Shown here one piece after another: positions 40,720-48,664 of a stretch of DNA of 49,727 bases. The DNA comes from Dehalococcoidia bacterium. GTDB lineage: Bacteria > Chloroflexota > Dehalococcoidia > Lucifugimonadales > UBA3495. Below the pieces are notes generated by a model, which worked only from the letters and a program-made list of their open reading frames with translations, was not told the origin of the DNA and searched no databases. The stretch covers positions 1 to 49,727 of the forward strand of contig JAJDWF010000053.1 in NCBI GenBank assembly GCA_022825745.1. The letters are read 5' to 3'. Position numbers and translations under genes: made by a program. The number at the start of each line of letters is the position of its first letter. The stretch's first letter is position 1.

Positions 40720-41139
40720 ATGGTAGCAGCGGATGACCGCATACTCCTGGACTGGGACGCCCTCGAGGTCGGCGAGACCTTCGAGACCTACCAGTACCTC
40801 CTCACCCAGGAGATGATCGACACCTACCGCCAGGGGGTGATGGACCCGGAGGCCAGCTTCCCCACCATCTCCCACAAGGTGGACGTCAAGCAGTACAACG
40901 CCCGGTACCGCGACGCCGGTTCCGTCAACGCCCGGTGCGCGTTCCACTGCTACAACCCGCCCGTCGCCGGCAAGACCATCACCGTCCGCGCCTGGATCGC
41001 CGACAAGTACCTCCGCCGGGGCAAGAACTACATCGTCACCGAGGCAGTGTCCGTTGACGAGGACGGCCGGCTTATCGACCGCGTCATAACCCACGAGCTC
41101 AAGCAGCCCACGGAGGTCGGCAAGAAATGGGGAGGCTAA
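40720..41139 (+). CDS. MaoC-like hot-dog protein, subunit 1
   Basis: 139 residues of the MaoC/FAS1-dehydratase hot-dog fold: LDWDALEVGETFETYQYLLTQEMIDTYRQG at the N-terminus and the long strands VAGKTITVRAWIADKYLRRGKNYIVTEAVSV. The hydratase dyad motif (DxNPxH) is not evident. AAGGAAG lies seven bases before the ATG. It overlaps the second MaoC gene by 13 bases; paired MaoC genes usually make a heterodimeric enoyl-CoA hydratase or dehydratase. The acyl substrate is unknown. Confidence 0.82.
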   Translation: MVAADDRILLDWDALEVGETFETYQYLLTQEMIDTYRQGVMDPEASFPTISHKVDVKQYNARYRDAGSVNARCAFHCYNPPVAGKTITVRAWIADKYLRRGKNYIVTEAVSVDEDGRLIDRVITHELKQPTEVGKKWGG

Positions 41140-41579
41140 CGCGCGCCTACGAGGTGGGGGACGAACTGCCCCCGCTGGTCAAGGATATGACCCAGGAGGC
41201 CATCAACCTCTTTGAGGGCAGCGGCGGCGATTCCGAACCCTCCCAGTTCACCGACGAGGAAACCGCCCGCGAAACCCTGGGCACCGAGGGCACCGTGGCC
41301 TCGGGCCGGATGTCCCTGTCCTTCGCCCTGGAACTGCTGCGCCGCTACTTCGGCAGCGACGTGTTCAACCACAACGGCGCCGTCGATTTGCGGTTCCTGC
41401 GACCCGTCCGTCCCGGCGACACCATCACTTTCACGGGCACGGTCGCCGGCGTCAGCCGCGAGGTCAACGGCAGCCGCGTCTCCGTGGACATCAAGGTCGA
41501 GAACCAGCGCGGCGACACCACCGGTGTGGGCCAGGGCAGCGCGGTCGTCCCCAACGCCTTCCTGCCCCTGGACGAGTAA
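41127..41579 (+). CDS. MaoC-like hot-dog protein, subunit 2
   Basis: 150 residues. The dehydratase loop reads GGDSEPSQFTD (33-43): Asp35 and Pro38 are kept, but the Asn and catalytic His positions are Glu37 and Gln40. The hot-dog helix (GRMSLSFALELLRRYF) and strands (LRFLRPVRPGDTITFTGTV) are intact. GGAGG lies about ten bases before ATG 41127, within the end of subunit 1. With neither subunit showing a full catalytic motif, the pair may bind acyl-CoA or use other residues. Confidence 0.82.
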   Translation: MGRLTRAYEVGDELPPLVKDMTQEAINLFEGSGGDSEPSQFTDEETARETLGTEGTVASGRMSLSFALELLRRYFGSDVFNHNGAVDLRFLRPVRPGDTITFTGTVAGVSREVNGSRVSVDIKVENQRGDTTGVGQGSAVVPNAFLPLDE

Positions 41580-41634
41580 CCCCCGGCCGTTCCACCGTTG
41601 ACCCGCCGTTCACCCGTTGACGCGGACGCTGCGG

Positions 41635-43644
41635 TCAGCCGGTTCCGTTCTCAGGCTTCGGAGCGGCCCAGTAGTCGTACTTACGCGCCGCCAGGTCCAC
41701 CACCTCCGCCACGTCTTCCTCCAGCAGATACCGCTCGGCCACCAGGTCCATCGCCGCGCGGGTAACCCGTTCCAGGTAGTCCTCCCGGCCGGCGTACCGT
41801 TCCTCGATGGACGCTCGCGGGTCGCCGGTCGCCTCCCGTTCGGCCTGCGTCGCCGGCAGGGGCAGCGTCCAGCCGGCCAGCCCGCCGGTTATGCCGATGA
41901 ACAGGTTGGGGTTGCCGATGCTCTCGTCGCGCAGGTTCCAGCCGGTGTACGTCGCCACCGGAACCGTCAGGTCCGGCAGCCGTATGCCGCCCCGCTCGTT
42001 GAACGATTCGTCTAGGTCTGCCACCAGCGCCGGGAACTCCTCGCCCACATCCGCCGGCAGGTTGACCGTCCGGCCCAGGTGCGACTCCGGCCCGTAGTCC
42101 AGCCTTACCGCCCTGGTCGTCTCGGTGGGAACCCGCACGTCGGGCAGTTGGGCAAACCGTTCCAGCAGCGTATGGGACTCCACCGCCGTGCCGTCGTCCA
42201 GGCTGGGATGGCGACTGGCCGGCGGTTCCTCGCCCTCGGTCACCCACCGGTCCAGGCTGTCCAGCAAGGCCCGCAGCAGCGGCGCATAGTCCACGCTGTT
42301 GAACGGAAGCTGCCCCTTGATGCCGTCCGCCGTCCGGATCTCCAACGGGGGAAAGTCGCCGGAACCGTGCTGGCAGCCGGCGAAGTGGTAACGCCGCGCC
42401 CACGGCGACTCCGGCGCGTCGGTCAACGTCTCCAGGTCGGTGTGGATCAACGCCGCGTCGCCCCGCCAGTACTCGGCGGACGTGTTGGTGAACATGATCC
42501 TGGGCACGTTGCCCCGCCGCTCCAGGGCTTCCAGCAGGGAACCCTGCGCCCCCGATACCGGGTCCGTCTGCATCGTGTCGGTGAACGGGAACAGCTCCGG
42601 GATGATGTAGCACACGTCCTTGGACGGCTGCCCGAAGCGCAGGTTGAACTCGCCGCGCATCCCGCCGGCCACGTGGGGCATGATCCCGTCCAGCGCCGGC
42701 CGTTCCTCCTCGTCCTCGTTGATTCCCACGTGGATGTACTGGCGCAGGAACCGGCCGCTCTGCGAACGCCCCATGGCGTATGCGTAGTCGATGGCCCCGG
42801 CGCAGGGGTTCCCCCGTCGCCCGTCAAACGGCGCCGGAGCGTGCTTCAGGTACGAGACCATGTCCCGCATCGCCGCGAACCCCAGGCCCACGATCCGGCT
42901 CCCCGTCGTGGTGTACACCAGTTGGTAGATCTTCCCCGGCTCGAACCCGGAGGGCATGTAGATGTGGCTGTGCTGCGGCTCCAGGTCCTCATCCTCAACC
43001 CGCACGAACGACCACCGGCTCCGGTCAACCGGCGTCGCCGGGCTGTTCGGCAGGTCCCGCACGGTCAGCGTCGCCTCCGCCTCTTCGGGATCGGCGGCGG
43101 GATTGGGCAGGTGCTGCCGGTCCGCCAGCAGGAACACCTGGGTGGGTTCGTTGCACTGGAACTGGCAGAGGATCCTGCCGGTCAGCGGCCCCTGTGGGCC
43201 GATGGCCTCCGGCACGTGCAGCCCGATGAGTCCCGGCGTGGGCGGAACGTCCGCCTGCCAGCCGCCCCAGACCACCGTGTAGCCCCGGCGCATCAGGTAG
43301 CCGTTGCCCGCTTCCAGCGGTGTGGTGGGGTCCGTGGCGGTGGGCACGCTGTTCAGGCTCAGCGCCGTCTTCCGGCCCCGGTTCACCACGTCGAACAGGA
43401 TGCGCCGGTTGCCCCGGTCCATGTCCACCGGCCTCAGCATGGCAAAGTCCGCCGAGAACTCCACCTCGCCGGTCGAGTTGCGGGGAGCCAGCTCCAGGTC
43501 CGTAATCCCCTGGTTACGGGCGTTCAGCGGGTCCACGGCGTAGTGGGCCGTGCCCTCCAGCAGTTCGTAAGGCCCCACGTCGCCGAAGCTCCTGGCGGAC
43601 GCAAAGCTGGTGCGCTTGGTGATTTCCAGTTCCGTAATTGCCAC
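41635..43644 (-). CDS. Large alpha/beta hydrolase-domain protein
   Basis: 669 residues. Nucleophile elbow AMGRSQSGRFLR (Ser in GRSQSG) near the middle, preceded by a beta-rich N-terminal part (TKRTSFASARSFGDVGPYELLEG). It resembles the large uncharacterised alpha/beta hydrolase-domain proteins common in catabolic clusters. No signal peptide. The start is GTG at 43644 with GGAGG five bases upstream. It lies 64 bases downstream of the HpaB-type gene on the same strand, probably one operon, so it may hydrolyse a ring-cleaved or hydroxylated product. Substrate unknown. Confidence 0.82.
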   Translation of the reverse strand: MAITELEITKRTSFASARSFGDVGPYELLEGTAHYAVDPLNARNQGITDLELAPRNSTGEVEFSADFAMLRPVDMDRGNRRILFDVVNRGRKTALSLNSVPTATDPTTPLEAGNGYLMRRGYTVVWGGWQADVPPTPGLIGLHVPEAIGPQGPLTGRILCQFQCNEPTQVFLLADRQHLPNPAADPEEAEATLTVRDLPNSPATPVDRSRWSFVRVEDEDLEPQHSHIYMPSGFEPGKIYQLVYTTTGSRIVGLGFAAMRDMVSYLKHAPAPFDGRRGNPCAGAIDYAYAMGRSQSGRFLRQYIHVGINEDEEERPALDGIMPHVAGGMRGEFNLRFGQPSKDVCYIIPELFPFTDTMQTDPVSGAQGSLLEALERRGNVPRIMFTNTSAEYWRGDAALIHTDLETLTDAPESPWARRYHFAGCQHGSGDFPPLEIRTADGIKGQLPFNSVDYAPLLRALLDSLDRWVTEGEEPPASRHPSLDDGTAVESHTLLERFAQLPDVRVPTETTRAVRLDYGPESHLGRTVNLPADVGEEFPALVADLDESFNERGGIRLPDLTVPVATYTGWNLRDESIGNPNLFIGITGGLAGWTLPLPATQAEREATGDPRASIEERYAGREDYLERVTRAAMDLVAERYLLEEDVAEVVDLAARKYDYWAAPKPENGTG

Positions 43645-43671
43645 GACATCCTCCGGTTGTTCGCCAGCCGA

Positions 43672-43701
43672 TCCTCAGTGATCGGGTCCTTAGTGATCGG
43701 G
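43672..43701. repeat. Tandem 15-bp repeat between two minus-strand genes
   Basis: TCCTCAGTGATCGGG (43672-43686) followed directly by TCCTTAGTGATCGGG (43687-43701), one mismatch. Lies in the 64-base gap between the HpaB-type and hydrolase genes. Confidence 0.6.
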
Positions 43702-43708
43702 GTCTCAT

Positions 43709-45199
43709 TCACGCGCCCGGCATTGGCATTCGCCGCGCCGGCGACGGCACTTCCTGCAGGCTGCTCAGGTCCATCGGCGGCAGGTCCACCTGCACCAGGT
43801 CCCGCACGCCGTTGGCCAGCTCGTTGTATCGGTCGAACCACGCTGCCAACTGGCGCCGCCATGACTCCAGCCCGCCGCTGGCGTGCAGCTCAAAGACCGC
43901 CTCCCGGCCGTCCAGGCCCGAGGATACTTGGTCCCAGGCCAACTGCAACAGCGCCGCCCGCTGCATCGCGGTGTAGCCGCCTCCGCCGAAGGCGTCTTCC
44001 AGCTCTGCCGCCATCACGGGATCCGCGAAGTCGGTGTCCGCCGGGGCGTTCACCAGCGAAGAGCCCGGCAGGCCGCGCAGTATCTCACTCATCCGTTGGC
44101 GTATCTTGAGCGTGTTGATCCCCGCCGCTGCCACGTGCAGCTGGTTGGGCAGGGCATACCCGCTCGCCGTCGTTTCCGGCTCCAGTTCCGCCGCCACCAT
44201 GCACGAGCGGGTGGTCTGCACGTTCACGGTCATCTCCACCAACTGCTCAATCGTCTGCGGATTGGCGGTGAGCCTCATCACTTCGGCCAGCGCCAGGCCG
44301 AGACCCAGCGTCAGTTCGGCCTTGGCCAGCCATCCGTAGCTGTGATGCCAGAGCAGCCAGCATACCAGCGAATGCCGCCGGTTCCGGTCCGGCGCTTCGG
44401 CGGTGAATACGCGAGACCTCGGGATGAAAACGTCCTCCATCCAGACCATGGAGTCCAGTTCGTCGAACCGGCTGCTCAGGGGCGAAAGGAACGGGTTCTT
44501 GTGTCTGGCAACCGGTCGCCGCGACACCACCCGCAGGCCGGCGGAGTTCACCGGCACGATGAACCACAGGTACCTTCCGCTCCCCGCCGGCATGTCGTTC
44601 CGCGTGGAGATCAGCAGGTCCTCGGCGAAAGGCGTGCTGGTGTGCATCTGGATCTTGCCGCTCACCACGATGCCGTCGGCGGTTTCGCTGACCAGCCGCA
44701 GCGCCACGCGCTCGCTCTCGTCCTCCCGGAGCCGCGCGCCAATCAGCGGGCCGCCGCCGGCGTAGGTCAGGAACCTGCCGCTCTCTCGCAAACTTTCCAG
44801 GTACACCTCGGCTGCCCCGATGTCCTCGGCGGAGTGGTCCAACCGCTTGAGCACGTTCAGCAACCCCAGCGCGATCAGCGCGCCGTACCCCGGGGTGTGG
44901 GTCATGTTCCCCCCGGTTGCGAAATGCACGGCGCTGATCTCTTTCCCCAACCGTCTCAAGTCATCCGACGTCTTCGGCGGGGTGAGCGCCAGTGGGCGCC
45001 GCTCGCCCTCTCCGTCAGGCTCGGTCAGCAGCACGTCCTGCCAGTCGGCGTCAAAGTGGCGGTCGTACCAGGCCACATACTCTTCCACCATGCCCGACGT
45101 GGACGGGTGCGTCGTAACGTCCGCCACCGCTCCTTCTCCCACCAGCCACACGTCGCGCCCGTCCCGCAAACTCTCTCTGTACTCGGCCCCGGTCCGCAT
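43709..45199 (-). CDS. 4-hydroxyphenylacetate 3-hydroxylase (HpaB)-family oxygenase
   Basis: 496 residues, usual length. The family N-terminus is plain: EYRESLRDGRDVWLVGEGAVADVTTHP; later GNMTHTPGYG, SGKIQMHTSTPFAEDLLI and WMEDVFIPRSRVF match the acyl-CoA-dehydrogenase-like fold of FADH2-using phenol hydroxylases. It needs reduced FAD from a separate reductase; none is encoded nearby. Some relatives act instead as CoA dehydratases (4-hydroxybutyryl-CoA dehydratase), but the Fe-S Cys ligands of those are not apparent. Divergent from the double CaiB gene. The aromatic substrate is unknown. Confidence 0.88.
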   Translation of the reverse strand: MRTGAEYRESLRDGRDVWLVGEGAVADVTTHPSTSGMVEEYVAWYDRHFDADWQDVLLTEPDGEGERRPLALTPPKTSDDLRRLGKEISAVHFATGGNMTHTPGYGALIALGLLNVLKRLDHSAEDIGAAEVYLESLRESGRFLTYAGGGPLIGARLREDESERVALRLVSETADGIVVSGKIQMHTSTPFAEDLLISTRNDMPAGSGRYLWFIVPVNSAGLRVVSRRPVARHKNPFLSPLSSRFDELDSMVWMEDVFIPRSRVFTAEAPDRNRRHSLVCWLLWHHSYGWLAKAELTLGLGLALAEVMRLTANPQTIEQLVEMTVNVQTTRSCMVAAELEPETTASGYALPNQLHVAAAGINTLKIRQRMSEILRGLPGSSLVNAPADTDFADPVMAAELEDAFGGGGYTAMQRAALLQLAWDQVSSGLDGREAVFELHASGGLESWRRQLAAWFDRYNELANGVRDLVQVDLPPMDLSSLQEVPSPARRMPMPGA

Positions 45200-45283
45200 G
45201 ATTCACCATCCGCAACAAAACGTGATACGTTCCGTGATTGTACCTTGACCGGGGCCGGACGGGTATCGGGTATCCGCCAAAGG

Positions 45284-45313
45284 TTGACGTCCGTCTCCGG
45301 CGCGCTGCATACT
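45284..45313 (+). promoter_or_regulatory. Promoter candidate of the CaiB/module-2 operon
   Basis: TTGACG (45284-45289), 18-base spacer, CATACT (45308-45313). Just upstream is a tandem heptamer GGGTATC (45261-45267 and 45268-45274) that could be a regulator site. Confidence 0.45.
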
Positions 45314-45341
45314 CCGTCGCAACCAAAGGGAGAGGTGAACC

Positions 45342-47807
45342 GTGGCAGGACCGTGTGAAGGCCTAACCGTCCTCGATTTCTCGTTGGGTATGCCGGGCGC
45401 CCTCTGCACCCTGGTTTTGGCCGACTACGGCGCCGAGGTGATCAAGGTCGAGCCTCCCGGTGGGGATCCGTTCCGGTTTCAGCCCGCCTGGATTTCGTGG
45501 AACCGCGGCAAGAAAGGCATCGTGCTCGACCTCGAAACCGCGGAGGGACGCGAGCAAGCCATCCGACTGGCCGGCGAGGCCGACGTTCTCGTGGAGTCCT
45601 ACCGCCCCGGCGACATGGCCGGCTGGGGGTTGGATTACGACACGCTGTCGCAGCACCATCCCGGGCTGGTCTATTGCTCCATCACGGGCTTTGGGCAAAA
45701 AGGCCCGCTCCGCCGGGTAAAAGGTTACGAGGGTGTCGTTGCCGCCAAAGCCGGCCGGATGCTCAACATGGAAGGGCAGCCCGACCGCGACGGCCCGGTG
45801 TATTCGGCGGTGCCCACCGGCGGCTGGCACGCGAGCCAGGCCGCGGCGCGCGGCATCCTCGCCGCCCTCCGCGTGCGGGACTTGTGCGGTCGCGGCCAGT
45901 GGGTGCAAACCAGCATCGTTCAGGCCCTCGCCTCTCCTCACGACAACAACGTCGGCGACGGCGGACTGGTGAACATGCAACTCCGGCGCCGTGACCCTGA
46001 GCGGTTCCCGGGCCGGCCCCCCGGTCGCGGCCTCTCCACCATCGGCTACGTCCCCGTCCGCACCAGTGACGGCGTTTGGCTCCAGCACGCCAACCAGAGG
46101 GTTCCCCACGTCCAGGGGCATCTCAAGGTCATTGGCCTCGGCCACCTGCTCGAGGATGAGCGATTCGAGAAAGTTCCCGCCCTCAGCGTCGAGAATCGCG
46201 AACTCCTGCGCCGGGAAATTCTGAACCAACAGCTGGAAAAGACCGCCGACGAGTGGATGGATATTTATCTCCAGGACGGCAACATCGCCGCCGAGCCGTA
46301 TCGCAACAGCGTCCAGGCCATGGATCACCCCGCGGTGGTCGCCAACGATACGGTGGTAACGATCAACGATCCCCGCGTCGGCCCGATGCGTACCCTGGCC
46401 CCGCTGGCGGACTTCAAGGAGACTCCGGGGCAACCCAGCGGACCGGCCCCCGACGTGGGGCAACACACCGCCGAAGTGCTGGGACGCCGGCGGCCCGCAA
46501 CGGCCGGCGATGGCCCGCCCGCATCCGATGGCGCTGATGCACCGGCCCATCCGCTGTCCGGCGTGACCGTCCTCGACCTGGCGACAATCCAGGCCGGCCC
46601 TTACGGCGCGGCCCTGCTCGCCGACCTCGGAGCGCGGGTGATCAAGATCGACGCCACCGACCGGCGGCTTGACGAAGGACGGCGCTCTACCTCGCAGGCG
46701 GTGGCCGACCCACGCACTTACGCCGGCAAGGAAGGCATCCAGATTGATCTCCAGACCCCGGAGGGCAAGGAGATCATCCATAAGCTAATTGCACAGGCCG
46801 ACGTCCTATCCCACAACTTCCGCCTCGGCGTGCCGGAGCGTCTTCAGGTAGATTGGGACACCTGCCGCAAAATCAATCCCCGCCTGATCCATGTCTGGAT
46901 GGGAACTTACGGCGAACACGGCGAGCACGCCCGCCGTCCGGGTGCCCACCCCATCCCGGGCGCAATCATGGGCGGCGCGATGCGACAGATGGGACGCGGC
47001 ATGCCCCCTCCTCCCGAACGCGAGATGAACGTCGAGGAAACGGTCGAGGCCACCCGCTGGATCATGAAGTCCAACTGGGGACCGGATCAGAACACGTCGC
47101 CGGCGGTGGCCACTGCGATCCTGCTGGGCCTGCGCGCCCGAGACCGCACCGGCAAGGGCCAGCCGGTCCACGTCACCATGCTCAACGCCAATGCGTGGAC
47201 CAACGCCGATGAGTATTACGACTACGCGAATCGCCCTCCCATCGCCGTGCCCGACGAGGAGATTCACGGCCTTCATGCCCTGTATCGTCTGTACCGCGCC
47301 GCCCAGGGTTGGGTGTTCCTGGGTTGCCTGTTCCAGGACGAGTGGGAGCAATTCTGCCGGACTGCCCGACGGGAAGACCTCCTGGCTGATCCCCGCTTCT
47401 CGACTCCGGAGGCGCGACAAGCCAATGATGACGCCCTGACCGCCGAACTTTCTGCAACCTTCGCCGAGCGCCCCGCAGCCGAATGGGAAGACTTGCTGAC
47501 CAACGCGGACGTCGGTTGTGTCCAGGCCGACGAGGCCGTGGAAGGCGAGTTTTACGCCGACCATCCCCACGCCAGGGCCAACGACCTCAGCGTCGAAGTG
47601 GAGCATCCGCACATCGGAAAGTATCGCCGCTACGGCGGGCTGGTCGATATGTCCCTGACCCCGGGAACCTACCGGACCTCCATTCAAGTCGGCCAGCACA
47701 CCAGGCCCCTGCTGCGAGAACTTGGGTACAGCGACCAGGAGATTGAAGACCTGGGGGCGCGGGGAATCGTCCAGTGGGCGGACCCCTCGGTAGGCGGAGA
47801 GCCGTAA
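45342..47807 (+). CDS. Fused double CaiB/BaiF (class III) CoA-transferase
   Basis: 821 residues with two full family III CoA-transferase domains (~5-383 and ~405-815) joined by a Pro/Ala linker. Each begins with the family pattern (VLDFSLGMPGALCTLVLADYGAEVIKVE and VLDLATIQAGPYGAALLADLGARVIKID, quoted in part). The catalytic Asp that forms the acyl anhydride aligns with D582 in domain 2 (WGPDQNTSPAVATAIL) but with Gly161 in domain 1, which appears inactive. Family members work as interlocked dimers, so the fusion may be a built-in heterodimer with one active site. GTG start at 45342 with GAGGTGA upstream. It heads an operon with mini-HAD, DUF35 and thiolase-like genes. CoA donor and acceptor are unknown. 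Confidence 0.88.
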   Translation: MAGPCEGLTVLDFSLGMPGALCTLVLADYGAEVIKVEPPGGDPFRFQPAWISWNRGKKGIVLDLETAEGREQAIRLAGEADVLVESYRPGDMAGWGLDYDTLSQHHPGLVYCSITGFGQKGPLRRVKGYEGVVAAKAGRMLNMEGQPDRDGPVYSAVPTGGWHASQAAARGILAALRVRDLCGRGQWVQTSIVQALASPHDNNVGDGGLVNMQLRRRDPERFPGRPPGRGLSTIGYVPVRTSDGVWLQHANQRVPHVQGHLKVIGLGHLLEDERFEKVPALSVENRELLRREILNQQLEKTADEWMDIYLQDGNIAAEPYRNSVQAMDHPAVVANDTVVTINDPRVGPMRTLAPLADFKETPGQPSGPAPDVGQHTAEVLGRRRPATAGDGPPASDGADAPAHPLSGVTVLDLATIQAGPYGAALLADLGARVIKIDATDRRLDEGRRSTSQAVADPRTYAGKEGIQIDLQTPEGKEIIHKLIAQADVLSHNFRLGVPERLQVDWDTCRKINPRLIHVWMGTYGEHGEHARRPGAHPIPGAIMGGAMRQMGRGMPPPPEREMNVEETVEATRWIMKSNWGPDQNTSPAVATAILLGLRARDRTGKGQPVHVTMLNANAWTNADEYYDYANRPPIAVPDEEIHGLHALYRLYRAAQGWVFLGCLFQDEWEQFCRTARREDLLADPRFSTPEARQANDDALTAELSATFAERPAAEWEDLLTNADVGCVQADEAVEGEFYADHPHARANDLSVEVEHPHIGKYRRYGGLVDMSLTPGTYRTSIQVGQHTRPLLRELGYSDQEIEDLGARGIVQWADPSVGGEP

Positions 47808-47819
47808 GGGAGGCCGTAC

Positions 47820-48206
47820 TTGGCAATACTGGTAAGTTTCGATATCGATGGGACGCTGGAAGCGGGAGACCCGCCCGGTCCCGTCACCATGAGCATGGTC
47901 AGGAAAGCGCAGGCTTCCGGGTGTATCATCGGGAGCGCATCCGACCGTCCGCTTCCGGTGCAGCAGGGCATCTGGAACCGTTACGGTATCGAAGTAAACT
48001 TCGTTTCATCGAAGCAGGGCCTGCCGGACGTGAAATCTCGATTCCAGGTTGAGGAGTACTACCATATCGGCGATACCGATATGGACCGCCAATATGCCCT
48101 GGAAGCGGGGTTCCATTTCGTCTGGATGGATGACGGATATACTGAGCCATGGATTCATGGCGCATTAGGAGGGAATAACGATGTCAACGATCCCAGGGCT
48201 GGATAG
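47820..48206 (+). CDS. Very small cap-less HAD-fold protein (module copy 2)
   Basis: 128 residues, paralogue of the 12079 protein: SFDIDGTLEAGDPPGP with the DxDGT nucleophile motif, GSASDRP, a Lys in LPDVKSRF, and YYHIGDTDMDRQYALEAG. The start is TTG at 47820 (GGGAGG six bases upstream), aligned with the ATG of copy 1. It follows the CaiB fusion by 12 bases and overlaps the DUF35 gene by 26 bases, so all are probably co-translated. The C-terminal tail beyond copy 1 (WIHGALGGNNDVND) may reflect the overlap. Phosphatase activity is predicted from motifs only. Confidence 0.75.
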   Translation: MAILVSFDIDGTLEAGDPPGPVTMSMVRKAQASGCIIGSASDRPLPVQQGIWNRYGIEVNFVSSKQGLPDVKSRFQVEEYYHIGDTDMDRQYALEAGFHFVWMDDGYTEPWIHGALGGNNDVNDPRAG

Positions 48207-48609
48207 ACCCGGTCCGGTTCCCAATGATCTAACCAGACCCTTCTGGGACGCTTGCAACGAGCGGCGGTTGGTCTTGCAGAACTGTACCGCTTGCGAGCGG
48301 CTGCACTATCCGCCCGCCCAGCGGTGCGACCGGTGCGGCACGGCGGACAACCTGGAGTGGCGCGAGGTTGAGGGCAAGGGACACATCGACGTGTACATGG
48401 TGATCCGCGACTCCCGCATCAGGGGGTTCCGGTCGGCGCAGCCCATCAACTTCGCCGTGATTACCCTGGACGAAGACCCCGGCATCAACTTCCTGTCCAA
48501 CCTCCCGGGAACGCCGCCCGGTGAGGTTCCCGTTGGAGCGCCGGTGGAGTTGATATTTGAAGAAACGAGCACCGGCCAGTTGATTCACGAATGGCGGGTG
48601 GCTGCCTAG
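48181..48609 (+). CDS. DUF35 zinc-ribbon/OB-fold protein (module copy 2)
   Basis: 142 residues. N-terminal helix, then a complete rubredoxin-like zinc ribbon, CTACERLHYPPAQRCDRC (four Cys), then the OB fold with INFAVITLDEDPGINFLSNL and VELIFEETSTG. It is the partner of the thiolase-like protein encoded 55 bases downstream. It matches the copy 1 protein over its length (for example LDEDPGI, LPGT/LPGTPP, PVGA, IFEET), but that copy has lost two Cys. AGGAGGG lies seven bases before the ATG, inside the end of the mini-HAD gene. It probably binds the acyl-CoA for the complex. Confidence 0.88.
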   Translation: MSTIPGLDRPGPVPNDLTRPFWDACNERRLVLQNCTACERLHYPPAQRCDRCGTADNLEWREVEGKGHIDVYMVIRDSRIRGFRSAQPINFAVITLDEDPGINFLSNLPGTPPGEVPVGAPVELIFEETSTGQLIHEWRVAA

Positions 48610-48664
48610 ACCGGCCGGCGAATCCAAACACGTTCAATAGCGCAGAGAACACGAGGAGGTTGAT

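Noticed and set aside
42079..44109. 676-codon plus-strand frame opposite the large hydrolase gene
   Set aside because: Arg/Pro/His/Val-rich with no motif; the minus strand has a hydrolase with GxSxxG and a GTG start with a ribosome site.
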